Positions 53,126-64,000 are shown, counted from the first letter of the stretch. The stretch: DNA of 64,000 bases from Diabrotica undecimpunctata (GCF_040954645.1 NC_092804.1:93194862-93258861), one strand, 5' to 3'. Notes: generated by a model from the sequence alone, not told the origin. Numbers and translations: made by a program.

Positions 53126-55009
53126 TTATAATATACCACAGTGTTTTGCTAGGTTTTTACGAATTTATTACCAACCTAGTCATTTTTCACCCATTAAATA
53201 CTCCTTGTGAAAAGTCAATAATTGTGTTAGATTAAAATTTAAGGAGAAATTTTTTTTTTCAAATTTACTGTCCACTACTTATAACTGAAATAAAAAAGTG
53301 TTTTGTTAAGTTTTTACTAAACTTTGACCATCCTTATAATTTTGCTCCCATAAACCTATTCGAAAACTTTCCTACTAGCTGAATATTTGAACCAGCAAAA
53401 TTAGAAAAAAACGTATTTTTGAAATACCACAGTATTGTGCAAAGTTTTTACGAATTTATTACCACCCTAGTAATTTTTCACACCTAAACTAACCCTTGTG
53501 ATGAGTCAATAATTCTGTTAGGTTAAAATTTAACGTGAAAAAAATCTTTTTTTACAATTTCACTATCCTCTACTTATAACTGACATAAAAAAGTATTTTT
53601 ACCCTGATAAGTTTCCATCTCTAAACCAATCTTATTTGGAAACGTTCCTGCTAGCTTAATATTCGAGCCAGCGGAATTAAAAAAAATTATTTATGATATA
53701 CCACAGTGTTTTGCTAAGTTTTTACGAATTTATTACCAACTTAGTAATTTTTTATACCTCGACTAAACCTTAGTGGAAGTCAATAGTTCTGATACGTTTA
53801 AATTAAAGGTGAAAAAGTTTTGTTTTATAATTTTACTAAATACTATTTATAAATAAAATAAGAAACTCTCTGGTTGGTTTTTACTAAATGGTAACCAACT
53901 TCACCAATTCCACCATCTACACATTTACGCTGGTTGAATGCAAAGCAAATCTTTTCGGGAATATGAGATACTACAGTATTATGCTAGATTTGTACTAATA
54001 CATTACTATCCTAGTAATAATTACAATTTTTGACCCCCTAAGCCTCAGTTAATGGGAAACATTCAACAAGATACACATTGACGCTAGGTGAATAAAAAAT
54101 CTTTTTGAAAACACAAGAGTGCTCTGCTAGAATTTTACTATATTTTTTACCAGCCTATTCATGTTTTTCTCAACTACCCTAATTGAAAAACATTTTCAAA
54201 TGTTATTCTATACTAATATTTATTTTTTTAATGTTTAAATATTAAAAATATGAAAACACTTTATTTCAAAAACTATAAATTTTACCTGTTTTAAAAAATT
54301 GACTCTGATTCGAGTCGTATTACATGGCTAAGCGAAATCGAATCGTTAGTCCCTTTTATGAATATAAAATAACTGAAATCAAGTTGAGTTTTAGTAAATA
54401 CAATGGAATTTTTATATTTCACAGAATAAATTACCAGGTAAGAAATATTCAAATTGAAATAATTTTATTACGTCTATTACATTATTTAACTAATTGTAAA
54501 GGAGGGTCGGGACCGTGCGCACCTATTGTTAAAAGATTAAAAGATTTGTATTAGGTACATGAAAAGTTGAAAAATAATTTAGGTATTTAATATTTTAATA
54601 TTATTTAAATAAGAAGAGTATTAACGATTGGTCAAAACATAATTTTAAGATTAGGTGTATAACATAAAGAATTTATATTGGAAAACATTTTAAGATATAA
54701 ATATTTTCAGTAGGTATATATTCAAATGAGACCGAAATTACCGGTTGGTCAGAACAGCTGATATAGATTATTTGCGTAGTAAAATAAATTTATATTAGCA
54801 GCATTTTAAAAATTTAAAGATATTTGTATTTTAATTCTTTGTTGATTTTTCATTCATTGTCAGTTGAATATAGGTAAAAATTAAAGATTATTACAAAAAA
54901 ATATTAACCTATTTATTTTGTTTATGGAAATGTTTGAAAGAATCGCCCACGGAGAGATCTGGTTTCTCGGCACAATCCACCATTCATAAATTGGGTTTTT
55001 TCTTATTTT

Positions 55010-55490
55010 TAGGATAGGTCATACTCTGCATCTTTCCGTTTTTGTTTCGCGTTTGTCCGATTTATTAGCAATTATTTATAGGTAAATGTTCGCGTGCGAT
55101 ATTCCGTCTTTCTTTGCTTTTTTATAAATTAATGTACGAATTAATTCTAACCTTGATATCGTCTTTTATGTCTTTTGTTTAGTATATTGTTTGAAACTAA
55201 GTCTAACTTTCCACGGTACCATCGATTCATCTAGTGATAATTCTTGTACTGGATAATGCAGAGCAGTCATTTTATTATTAAAAAGTCTATAACTGTTTTT
55301 ATTCTATAAAACCGATCTTCAGGAATAACATTAGGTCTCATTGGATTATGGATGAACTTTAAGCACCTTAAAATTATAAGAAAAAGATCTCTTCCGATGT
55401 TCTGCAAAAAAGATTTTAAGTTGAATAGTGGATCTGTTTTCCAATAACCCTCCAATCTTGAAATCCGTATGTGTCAGTGTGGAAGATAAT
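55010..55490 (-). pseudogene. piggyBac transposase scrap inside the foldback element
   Basis: The minus strand reads MEGYWKTDPLFNLKSFLQNI and LFLIILRCLKFIHNPM (55267-55455). It continues in other frames with VQELSLDESMVPWKVRLSFK (about 55205-55245), the piggyBac block with the first catalytic Asp. Stops intervene. It is either a nested insertion or captured cargo of the foldback element. Confidence 0.75.
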
Positions 55491-55865
55491 TCCCATAAAT
55501 ACTAGAAATTCAAATAAGGAAAGTAGTTTACATCTTTAAATGCTAGAATTTACACAAACACCAACTTCACCAACTTTTTTATATGCTAAACATTGCAATA
55601 TTGCTGTTTTGTACATTGCCTATTTTTTAACAAAATTTTATCTTCAGTGAAATTTGTAGTAATTTTAGTAAGTAATTAATAAGTAATAGGTAACTAGTAA
55701 TTTTTAATTAAATATACCAATTATTACAACAGAAGTGTTTTTCACACACACACACTGGCACACACACCGTGTAAATGTATTGAAGTATTTTTGAAAAAAC
55801 AAATTTATTTAATTTTTGTTAAACGGGTAGTAAGGGGTGAAAAATTACTAAAGTTGTAATAAATT

Positions 55866-56341
55866 CGTAAAAACCTAGCAGAACACTGTGGTATATCATA
55901 AATATTGTTTTTTATTCTGCTAACTTGAACCGTAAGCCAGCAAAACTGCTCCCCTTAAGGGTGGTTTGATGGTGAAAAAATATTGGGGTGGTAATAAATT
56001 AGTGAAAAAATATGCCATCAACAAAAAGTTTTTTTTTGAATTCTGCTAGCTTGAACCTTAAGCCAGCAGAATCGTTCCCTTTTAATGTGGTTTGGTAGTG
56101 AAAAATTTTTAGGGTGGTAATAAATTAGTGAAAAATGGGTGAAAAAATATGCCATCAACAAAAAGTTGTTTTTTTGAATTCTGCTAGCTTAAACCTTAAG
56201 CCAGCAGAATCGCTCCCCTTAAGGTAGGTTTGGTGGTGAAAAATTATTAGGGTGGTAATAAATTAGTGAAAAATGGGTGAAAAAATATTACGTAGGTTAA
56301 ATTGGATTCCGCTCATATGTCCCCGCTAGCTTAAGGGTCCT
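55866..56341 (-). repeat. Right-arm tandem array of the foldback element (about three units)
   Basis: Inverted copies of the left-arm units, for example 'tctgctagcttgaacctta' and 'ccatcaacaaaaagtt' at 55920-56220, ending at the terminal repeat at 56341. Confidence 0.88.
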
Positions 56342-56837
56342 TTGATAATCCGTGTGTTCAGGAGCGACTAAAATATTACGATATATCTGACGAATGTCCG
56401 CACACAGCGCAAAACGATTAAGTCTAAAATTCAACGAAAGCGAGACTATGTTCTGTTGCAGCTTAGGACCGACCAGTAAATAGTCATTCAAAGATTTGCC
56501 ACGACTGGGACTTTTCTGAGACCCATTATACACAACTCAAATTTTATTTGAAACACTATCTGGTTTCACAACGCAATGATGTGGAATATAATACTTTCCC
56601 CTTTTCTTTTCGGCATTAGGGACTAACTGCATATGACCTAAATCAAGATACTCCTGCATATGAAAAGAATATTCTTTTTTCAAACTTGGTTGACGAGATA
56701 AGCGCCGTTCTAATGATAGCAGTCTATTTAAAGCAATATCATTGCTATCTTGAGTAGATGTATAGCGTTCCTTCTGGAGCAGAAGTGACGTCACACGTCG
56801 ATCGTCAAGCGTACGTATCCTCATGTATCAAAGCTAC

Positions 56838-57990
56838 GCCCCCCTCGTGACGTAGGAACGTGCCTCGTGTCTCGAGGCCACGCCCCTCGACCAATGGTGG
56901 AGTAGGAACGTGCTTCGTGTCCCTAGACCACGCCCCTCGGCCAATGGTGGCATAGGAACGTCCCCCCATGTCTTGCTAGCCAATGGTGGACGTCCTCGTG
57001 ACGTCGGAACGTGTCGTCGACCAATGGCAGCATAGCAGCGTCAGTGGTGGGAATAGCAACACCACCAGCGACCAATGACCGCTTAGAATTTGAACAAACA
57101 TCATAGAAATGGCGGTATAAACTTCATTCGTTTTACATATTCCCATCCGTCAACAAACGCACGTGAAAGCCAAACAGGGTCGTACTGAGGTATATTATAT
57201 GATTTTTTAAAATATTTACTTTTGAAACTATTAGTGTAAGAATTTCTTGAAATTTATTCACTGTGAACAAGATTTAATGTTCCATTGAAGGAAAATGTGC
57301 TAAAATAAAATATTCATTAGCTGAAAACAGCCTGGCAAGTTTGGATCTGTAAAATGAGAATCCGTCTGGCTTAAGGCAATAAATTATATTTAATAGCCTC
57401 TTGACGAATGAGAGGGCAAATAACAACACGTGCTCATGTTTACAGATGGGAATTTGCTAAATGAATATACTTTAGCGAAAAAGGACCAATGGTGACATAG
57501 TAACGCCCTCCTTGTGACGTTAGAACGTTTTCTTCGACCAATGATGCCACAGAAACGTGTCCTCGACCAGTGGTGGACATCCTCGTGACGTTGGAGGCCA
57601 ATGGTGACATAGGAACGTGCCTCGTGTCTCTAGGCCACGCCCCTCGGCCAATGATGGCATAGGAACGTCCCCCCATGTCTTGCTGAGCAATAGTGGACGT
57701 CTTCGTGACGTAGGAACGTGTCGTCGACCAATGGCAGCATAGCAGCGTCAGTGGTGGGAATAGCAACACCCCCAGCGACCAATGACAGCTTAGAATTTGA
57801 ATAAACATCATAGAAATGGCGGTATAGCGATGAGGGACCAACGGTGACATAGTAACGCCCTCCTCGTGACGTTAGAACGTTTTCCTCGACCAATGGTGGA
57901 CATCCTAGTGACGTTGGATGCCAATGGTGTGCATCAACGTCCAATGAAAAAGACGTGCATCGACTAATGGTGGAGTCGTACCACAATATT
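56838..57990. repeat. CCAAT/CRE-rich repeated block (three partial copies)
   Basis: Copies at about 56838-57120, 57481-57826 and 57832-57980 share modules such as GACCAATGG, CCTCGTGACGT, AGGAACGTG, CCACGCCCCTCGG and CAGCATAGCAGCGTCAGTGG. The first copy alone has at least five CCAAT boxes and two TGACGT words in about 250 bases. GC content is far above the surroundings. It resembles a clustered promoter/enhancer (NF-Y and CREB/ATF consensus) or long terminal repeats of the adjacent PolB element. The sequence between copies (57121-57480) shows no gene. Confidence 0.75.
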
Positions 57991-58740
57991 AACGAAAAGA
58001 CACCCCCATTCCCCCAATATTAACGAAAAGACACCCAAACGCCCCCCCATTCCCCCCAATAATAACGAAGCTACGTCTCAACGTACACCAATGAGAACGA
58101 TGTAATAAAAAAGACACCCAAACGCCCCCCCCCCATTCCCCCAATAATAACGAAGCTACACGTCAACGTAACCAATAAGAACGATGTTCAATCGCTGGTC
58201 GGTGACTGCGTTCTATGAATTGACAAAGAGAAGAAGATGAATGACAGACAAAGAGAGCAATTTTTCCTCGTATTTTTTTTAATTAAAACCTACGACGATT
58301 AGCGTAAAACTTCTAAATTTTTTCAATTTATATTTTACGAGTTACCTCGTATATATTTTATCGATTGCCATAATAACAAAAATTCGTTTATTTTTCAATT
58401 TATACTGTACATGATCAGTTGAAATCTTTATAAAATAGATCTTGCTACTGAGAATAATGACATCATCGGATACGCCGGCTATTAAAAATTTCTCACGCGA
58501 TCACGATATAGCCGGAAGCACGTGCACATTCCAATTCTATTTAATGTGAGATAAAATATATTCGCATGGACGCAGAAAACATGTGCACATTCCTTTCTAT
58601 TTTATAATTAAGTCCGGCATGTGATGCTAAATGAATAGTCTTACGAAATATTGCGCAACATAGTTTTAGCGTGAGAGAGGCAGTTAGATAAATAGCAGAT
58701 GCTCTACATATCATCAGTTCAATTCTGATCATCCTTCAGA
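57991..58740. other. C-rich patches then AT-rich leader, no gene seen
   Basis: Repeated 'cacccaaacgcccccc' and 'aataataacgaagctac' words (57995-58190) continue the repeat block. From 58260 the DNA is AT-rich. A stretch near 58675-58735 has a good T-arm (ATCAG-TTCAATT-CTGAT) and tRNA-like D-arm spacing, but the remaining arms do not fold well. Confidence 0.35.
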
Positions 58741-58828
58741 CAAGTTGTGTTTTGTGCAGCGTCACCAATTATACAAAGTACCATTAGGAGAAGTTCTGTG
58801 TTTGTGAAGTGCCGGCAATTATACAAAA
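58741..58828 (+). other. Putative 5' untranslated exon of the PolB element
   Basis: Ends at AAAA/GTAAGT (58828/58829), a strong donor. The matching acceptor 'ttgttgcag' (59147-59155) is followed immediately by ATG 59156. Two near-repeats of 'caattatacaaa' lie in it. Confidence 0.5.
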
Positions 58829-59155
58829 GTAAGTTTTATAATACTTAACCTTTTTTATATCATTTAGAATTCATCATTATCTTTACTAATTTCCAATTCT
58901 TAATAATTTTTCTGATTTAAACATTTTATTGAAAGTACTTGGTTATAATCTCTGTTCTAAAAAATGTTTGTAAATAGTGCGGTATTTGTAATTTTTTGTT
59001 TCTATGAAAGTTTTGCAAAATAGTATGGCTAGTTAAAAATATTTCATTGTTAAATTAAAAAAATATACATATTATACTAGATAGAATTTTTGTAAAATAA
59101 TATTGCTAGTCAAAGATATTTCATTGTTACATTAAGAAAATACATATTGTTGCAG

Positions 59156-59423
59156 ATGGACCTAAAAAAGATTAATGCATCCTCTCTGCTTACAGAGAAG
59201 AAAATCAAGACAATTAGAAAGCTGAACAGCCTGCCCGTAGGAGTACCCCAGAAGATAATTGCGGCAAGAGAAGTCAATACGAAATTTGGGGAATCCATCC
59301 TTCTTGAATTAGAGAAGGAGGTGACGTTCTTGCCGCAAAGGGTGGTTGAATTCTACAGGCCGCATTTGGAACATTTCAGCGAGGGAAAATACAGCTTGGT
59401 GTTCCGAGGAAACGTTGCCACTG
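59156..59423 (+). CDS. Small PolB-element protein (putative replication accessory), first exon
   Basis: The ATG directly follows a splice acceptor. The 89 codons include KKIKTIRKLNSLPVGVP, ARE-VNTKFGESILLEL, EKEVTFLPQRVVEFYRPHL and GKYSLVFRG. They end at CTG/GTGAGT (59423/59424), a strong donor, in phase 1. The pattern matches short proteins that accompany DNA polymerase B genes in insect virus-like elements. An OB-fold single-strand-binding role is only a guess. The following exon was not identified with certainty; reading on past the donor gives only 6 more codons. Confidence 0.55.
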
Positions 59424-59464
59424 GTGAGTTTTTCATTTATTGATTTATTGCTTTTTATTTAATC

Positions 59465-62400
59465 ATGAGTAACATTGGTGATCTTAGTAGTGACATTGTA
59501 CAACATTTAATTAAAGCGCGTGATGTTTTGTTTTGAAATTATACACCGTGAGAAGCGAATATTTGGTTAAAGCACATTAAAAGGCATTTGGCTTTGTTTA
59601 CTAAAGCGATTCGGTGTGGGGACTTGGAATTAGCTAAATTACGACAACTACAGACAAACGCGGGGCATTTAAAGACAATTAAATCGGAAATTCAAAATTT
59701 CGGCCTTCGCGTGTTTGGTGGAATTACTAAACATCGTCGGGTTAAATGGGAAGATGTAAATTCCGCATTCAAGAGTAGAATCAGAACAGGAATAATTATT
59801 AATCTAGGACACAAAGATTTAATGCAATTTTTCGGGGATTGTTTTAAGTTATTTAGAATTCGAATTAAAAACATTTTAAAAAAATTAAATATGATAAAAT
59901 GTAATATGACATTATGTGGAGAATTTATTAGAAAATCAAATCAAGGTGATATTAACCAATTTAAATATTTTAATACCAAGAATGAAGCCATAGACGCAGG
60001 AACAGACTTGGTTTTATGGTTTCACACAAACATAGTCGATAAATTAATGTCTAAGCTATCGGAATTTGAAGAAACGGGATTAGGGTGGGCTTTGAAAAAA
60101 ATAGTTTCTTTAGAAGTCAATATAAATAAATATGAAGTGGGAAATGGAGCTTCGTCGTTCATTAGACTACCAGAACCAATCCAAAAGAAGCATGCATGTA
60201 TTAATATCAAAAGCCATGATGAAGCATGCTTTTTTTGGAGCATAGTTTCAGCGATTTATCCAGCTGAATGCAGTTCAGATCGTACATCTTCATATCCACA
60301 TTATGCGACTGTCTTAAATATCGATGGGCTAGAGACACCTATGACTATAAAGGGTATTTCAAAATTTGAAAAGTTAAATAACATTTTTGTAAACGTTTAC
60401 GGGTTAGAAATGAATGTTGCTAAAGAGAGAACATTTTACGTAACAACACCGGTAAGGCTATGCAAAACCAAATTAACTAAACATGTAAATTTATTGATTG
60501 TGCAGGATAAATATTTTCCAAAATTGAATGACTACGAAGCACCTATAACTCACGATGAATCTGTAGAAATTAAGTATCATTATTGCATGATTAAAGATAT
60601 GTCTCACTTATGTCCAGGCAGTTAAGTAAGAACCGTAATGAAAATTTTTTATGTGATAGGTATTTGCATTATTTTAGTAGTTTTGACAGATTAAATGATC
60701 ATGCAAAATACTGTGAGAAAATTAATGAATGTAAAGTTTCTTTTCCATCATATCAGAATGTTGAATTTAAAAATCATATTTATAAACAAACAACTCCTTT
60801 TGTAGTCTATGCCGATTTTGAGTCAATGTTGCACAAAGTTAAAAACAGCTCATTAAAATGCAAAACAATTAAGTATCAGCAGCATAAAGCCTTTAGTGCA
60901 GGTTATTACGTAAAATGCTCTTACGATGAATCTCTGTCGTTTTACCGAAGTTAAATTCCCATATGCCAAGAAAAGGCATATTCCCATACGAATATATTGA
61001 TTCTTTCAATAAATTGAATGAAACTCAACTACCATCAATTGATAAGTTTTACAGCTGATTATCGGGTGAACACATCTCCAAAAATATGTATCATCATGCT
61101 CAGAATGTTTGGCAGTCATTCGGTATTAAAAATATTTTGGAATATAGTATGTTATACATGAAAACTGATATTATGTTACGGACTTGCATTTTTGAAAATT
61201 TTCGACAAAATTGTCGAAGTACATACGGTCTTGATCCTGCATGGTACTATACCATGCCTGGATTTTCTTGGAATGCAATACTTAAATATACTAGATGTAA
61301 ACTTGAAATACTGAATGATATCGATAAAATCATGTTTATTGAGAAAGCTATCCGAGGTGGTATAAGTCAAGTAAGTAATCGGTATTCTGAGGCAAATAAC
61401 AAATACATGCATAATTATGATCCATCAAAGCCTAGTAAATATTTGCTATATTTAGATGTCAACAATTTGTATGGTTGGGCAAAGTCTCAATTCTTACCAT
61501 ATGGGGGTTTCGAGTGGGTCGATGCCAATATTGATGTATTGTCTATTCCTGATGATGGAGATACAGGATACATACTACAAGTGGATTTGGAATACCCAGA
61601 ACACTTGCATGACTTACATCGAGATTTACCGTTTTGTTGCGAACATCGTGTGCCACCAAGAAGTAAGCTTCCAAAACTTATGACCACCTTGAACTATAAA
61701 AAAGGGTACACTTTGCACTATCGCAATCTAAAACAAGCTCTGAATGCAGGACTCAAACTAACAAAAATCCATAAAGAGTTGAAATTCAAACAGAGCGCTT
61801 GGCTTAAGCCATATATCGATCTTAATACAAAATTGCGAACTGCAGCAACTACAGCATTTGAAAAAGACTTGTACAAGTGAGCCAACAACGCCATATTTGG
61901 TAAAACGATGGAAAACATTAGGAAACATCGCATTGTAAAACTTGTATCAAAATGGGATGGAAGATATGGAGCGAAAAATTTGATTGCTAGTCCACGATTT
62001 CATAAAAGAACCGTATTTAATGAAAATTTAATGGCGATCGAACTTAACAAAACAGCTCATTTTCAACAAACCATTGTACATCGGCATGTCAATTTTAGAT
62101 ATATCCAAAGTGTGTATGTACGATTTTCATTACTTTATGCTGCCATATATGGGAGTTGAAAATTGTAAGCTAATGTATGGGGACACTGACAGTTTTATCT
62201 ATGAATTAAAATGTGATGACGTTTACAGAGATGTTATTAAAGCAAATTTATCTAAATTCGATACATCAGACTATTCTGAGAATAATATTTATGGAATCCC
62301 TCAAGTCAACAAAAAAGTTCTCGGAATGATGAAAGATAAGGCAAACGGTCGCATTATGACTCATTTTGTCGGACTTAGATCTAAAATGTATTCGTTTAAG

Positions 62401-62751
62401 ATTAGTACGACGGATGAGGATCGAGATGTATTGTGGGATAAATACAAGAATAATATGGATGATGCAAATATTGAAAGACTTGCAAATAATTTAGGCGTCA
62501 CAAAAAAATCTAAGGGTGTAAAATATTCAACGGTAAAAAATGACATTACTTTCGATGATTATGTTAAGTGTTTAAACGAATTTACAACTAAAAGTGTTTC
62601 CCAATCAACGTTTCGTTCCTACGCCCATGATCTTTTTACAATAACACAAGAAAAAATTGCATTAAGTCCGTATGACGATAAACGTTACTTGCAACAAAAT
62701 TCTCATGACACTTTACCTTGGGGTCATTATGAAACCACAATGATTGAGTAA
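59465..62751 (+). pseudogene. Protein-primed DNA polymerase B, broken
   Basis: Family B DNA polymerase of the protein-primed type found in Polintons and virus-like insect elements. N-terminal region: LGWALKKIVSLEVNINKYEV and KKHACINIKSHDEACFFW. A cysteine pair region (CDRYLHYF..AKYC) and an exonuclease strand, TPFVVYADFESML (60795-60835), follow. Polymerase: YLLYLDVNNLYGWAKSQ (motif A, about 61448-61490), NNAIFGKTMENIRK (61885-61920) and KLMYGDTDSFIYEL (motif C, 62168-62210), ending SHDTLPWGHYETTMIE. Breaks are stops near 59535, a stop at 60623, lost exonuclease sequence near 60950, a TGA at 61057, a TGA at 61878 and a frameshift near 62080. It cannot make an active enzyme. Confidence 0.9.
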
Positions 62752-63027
62752 AAACAAAAATTAATAAATGAAAACAACCAATTTTTTTTTATAGCTTTAT
62801 CAATCTCCACAGAAAAATGGACCGGCTATTTTTAAATGAATATGTAGATCGATAATTGTAATTTTGATAAAAATCAATTTGTAATCTTAAGTAGAAAATA
62901 AAAACTTTAAGAAATTTACATTGTTTTCCTGTAATTTTAAGTCTCAGCTTATCTTTTACAGCGTTGTGAGACATTCAACGTGAAAATAAAAAAGACATGT
63001 TTGCATAAATAGCATTTATTTTGATTA
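62752..63027. other. Convergent 3' regions with polyadenylation signals
   Basis: AATAAA near 62763 can serve the polymerase transcript. On the minus strand AATAAA (plus-strand tttatt, about 63014-63019) lies just after the stop of the gene at 63028-63816. The two genes face each other tail-to-tail. Confidence 0.55.
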
Positions 63028-63816
63028 TTACATAAAATCATTTACAACTTTAATTTTATAATAATATAAATATTCTCTTAAAGCATGACTTAACAAAGTG
63101 TCTGTGGAAATTTCGCAAAACGCAGTTAAAGCTTCAAGTGGTCCATATAAACTGCTTCTGCTGCAAAAGTTTGATTTTATCAAATCGATAACATTTCTAT
63201 AATAAGCATGAAAATTTAAATTATCCAATACACGATGACACACCAGACTGCTGTTTACTTCTAGGATTTGGTTGACATCACTTTCATCTAGATAGTATTC
63301 CAGACCATGCTTTTCAATAACAAGGAACTTGGTTGAATCATACACTATTTGTTTAATTTTACAATAGTCTCCACACTGAAACTCGATAGGATTGTAATCA
63401 TCTTGAGAGGTGCTGTTAAAGAAATCGCTAATCTTCTGCTTAAAAACTCCGATTATATCATCCCACTCGAACGTGCTTAAACTAATTCTTGCATTCTTGT
63501 TGTGCTGACATAAAATAATGGCTAGTGAGAAATGACGAGCTGGAGAAAGGCCAACTTTGATTATACAGTTGTCAAGCGGAAAGGATGCTTCTAGTAAATA
63601 ATATGGTTCATTGTTGGCTGCTTCTTCGAATCCCGCCAAAACTCTATCTAATTCAGCATCATAATCGATATCATCTAATGATGAATCAGCAGCTACCACC
63701 ATATCGTCTGATGAACTATAACCACTATCTTGGGAACTCATATTGATGAACTGGCAGGAACAACTGGGGGTGAGCTTGCAGCATTTATGAAATTTATACT
63801 TTTTGTCACCCCCCAC
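63028..63816 (-). CDS. Accessory protein of the PolB element, intact 262 codons
   Basis: The N-terminus is Cys/Lys rich (KCCKLTPSCSCQF), then Ser/Asp rich (SSQDSGYSSSDDMV). The body contains DNCIIKVGLSPARHFSLAII and ISLSTFEWDDIIGVFKQKIS, a pattern of a beta strand then Trp-containing helix that recalls a PC4-like nucleic-acid-binding unit seen in related elements. A helical C-terminus ends LREYLYYYKIKVVNDF. An internal Met (MSSQDSGYSS, about residue 27) is an equally good start and would remove the Cys-rich leader. It has no stops, unlike the polymerase, so it decayed more slowly or is maintained. Function is not known. Confidence 0.6.
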   Translation of the reverse strand: MGGDKKYKFHKCCKLTPSCSCQFINMSSQDSGYSSSDDMVVAADSSLDDIDYDAELDRVLAGFEEAANNEPYYLLEASFPLDNCIIKVGLSPARHFSLAIILCQHNKNARISLSTFEWDDIIGVFKQKISDFFNSTSQDDYNPIEFQCGDYCKIKQIVYDSTKFLVIEKHGLEYYLDESDVNQILEVNSSLVCHRVLDNLNFHAYYRNVIDLIKSNFCSRSSLYGPLEALTAFCEISTDTLLSHALREYLYYYKIKVVNDFM

Positions 63817-64000
63817 TCATTTAGTGTATATCTACGCGGTGTATGTAAAAGTAGATCCTAAATGATATCTTTAACGTTAATCCAACTATTATGGCTACTA
63901 TCGAATCCCAACCATTGAACATACTGTAACAGTCGTTACTTTTATTACAATTTATATTAAAATAATAAACAATTTATATTAAAATAATTTCAGAGATGTA
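63817..64000. other. Upstream flank with 24-bp direct repeat
   Basis: ACAATTTATATTAAAATAAT occurs twice (about 63948-63989) and is followed by 'tttcag', which could be a plus-strand acceptor. No coding sequence is visible before the window ends. Confidence 0.4.

Larger units (their letters stand above)
52406..56341. mobile_element. Foldback-type transposon with satellite-like arms, 9-bp target duplication
   Basis: The ends are inverted copies starting AGGACCCTTAAGCTAGCGGG, flanked by TTGATAATC at 52397-52405 and 56342-56350. Removal of the insert rejoins the BEL codons ..HTDYQR and LWRF. The arms consist of tandem ~115-140-base units: five clear units on the left then decayed units to about 54150, and about three inverted units on the right. 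A 9-base duplication with long repetitive arms is typical of foldback/MULE-type elements. No MULE transposase is seen; the middle contains a piggyBac scrap. Confidence 0.88.
48945..56826 (-). pseudogene. BEL/Pao pol relic (RT, RNase H, integrase) split by two later insertions
   Basis: Minus-strand order: pre-RT MQEYLDLGHMQLVPNAEKK, then HHCVVKPDS and SLNDYLLVGPKLQQNI, then CADIRQIYRNILVAPEHTDY (to 56342). After the foldback insert (52406-56341), MLWRFSSLEEIQEYRLLTVT and NIDDFVFG follow, the catalytic YVDD block with Tyr-Val changed to Asn-Ile. RNase H (51735-51121) has ELHGFADASEKGYACV and CRNNAADAPSRG. Integrase has the zinc domain (HYHEKYLHAG..CIRC), GLDYGGP, FCDNGTNF and ERGIRSVKEHI, and ends with the DUF5641-type LAPCKWPLARLVELHEG. 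Stops and frameshifts occur throughout, and gag is missing. Confidence 0.9.

Noticed and set aside
57440..57986. Two overlapping minus-strand open frames in the CCAAT block
   Set aside because: They arise from the repeated GC-rich modules, overlap each other in different frames and resemble no protein.
58675..58740. Possible tRNA gene upstream of the PolB leader exon
   Set aside because: The T-arm is good but the anticodon and acceptor arms do not pair and the variable region is missing.

Overview
The window looks like a repeat-saturated, AT-rich nuclear genome segment from an insect. The basis is split exons with GT-AG borders, long (TA)n and (GT)n microsatellites, and a mixture of Ty3/Gypsy, BEL/Pao, RTE- and R1/I-like LINEs, Penelope, piggyBac, Tc1/mariner and protein-primed PolB elements typical of arthropods. 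A beetle is my best guess (low confidence). The only clear host gene is NSUN5, a 28S rRNA m5C methyltransferase, on the minus strand. Its catalytic exon (25271-25559) and terminal exon (887-2034) join in phase across a ~23.2 kb intron filled with nested transposons. The acceptor and start of the terminal exon have been tandemly duplicated next to a CA/GT microsatellite.

Layout. 1-480: RTE LINE tail. 887-3173: NSUN5 terminal exon and its duplication. 3174-5110: R1/Jockey-like LINE with an RTE LINE inserted inside it (12-bp target duplication). 5255-5869: capsid-like relic. 7250-13655: a decayed Ty3/Gypsy element whose Gag starts with a SAP domain and whose Pol ends with a TARG1/OARD1-like macrodomain. 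13656-17437: LINE with CCHC ORF1 and RNase H ORF2 pieces. 18085-18998: mariner relic. 19245-22298: a TIR transposon with AATT target duplication (Sola-like). 22838-24400: Penelope-like element. 26285-33060: two piggyBac relics, each split by a LINE; the second LINE keeps an open 1017-codon frame and a perfect 11-bp target duplication.

33394-34076: a LINE RNase H/zinc-finger tail with a 15-bp target duplication. 34240-37077: a Tc1/mariner element sitting in a (TA)n microsatellite, with tRNA-like modules inside its ends. 38265-44100: LINE and Gypsy fragments, including a DUF4780 ORF1 fused to a Gypsy RT fragment. 44165-46615: BEL/Pao gag-RT relic. 46815-47181: THAP-like exon. 47340-47500: Penelope GIY-YIG scrap. 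48700-56826: a second BEL/Pao element (minus), split by a hairpin MITE and by a 3.9-kb foldback element (52406-56341; 9-bp target duplication) whose arms are tandem ~137-bp repeats.

56838-57990 is a CCAAT/CRE-rich repeat block. It lies upstream of a virus-like/Polinton-like gene set: a spliced small protein (59156-59423), a broken protein-primed DNA polymerase B (59465-62751) and an intact convergent 262-codon accessory gene (63028-63816).

Apart from NSUN5 (translation machinery) and perhaps the THAP exon, nearly everything is mobile DNA. Nested insertions with readable target duplications allow relative dating of several events. The most unusual content is the macrodomain-carrying Gypsy element, the tRNA-module mariner element, the satellite-armed foldback element and the CCAAT/CRE block beside the PolB element.
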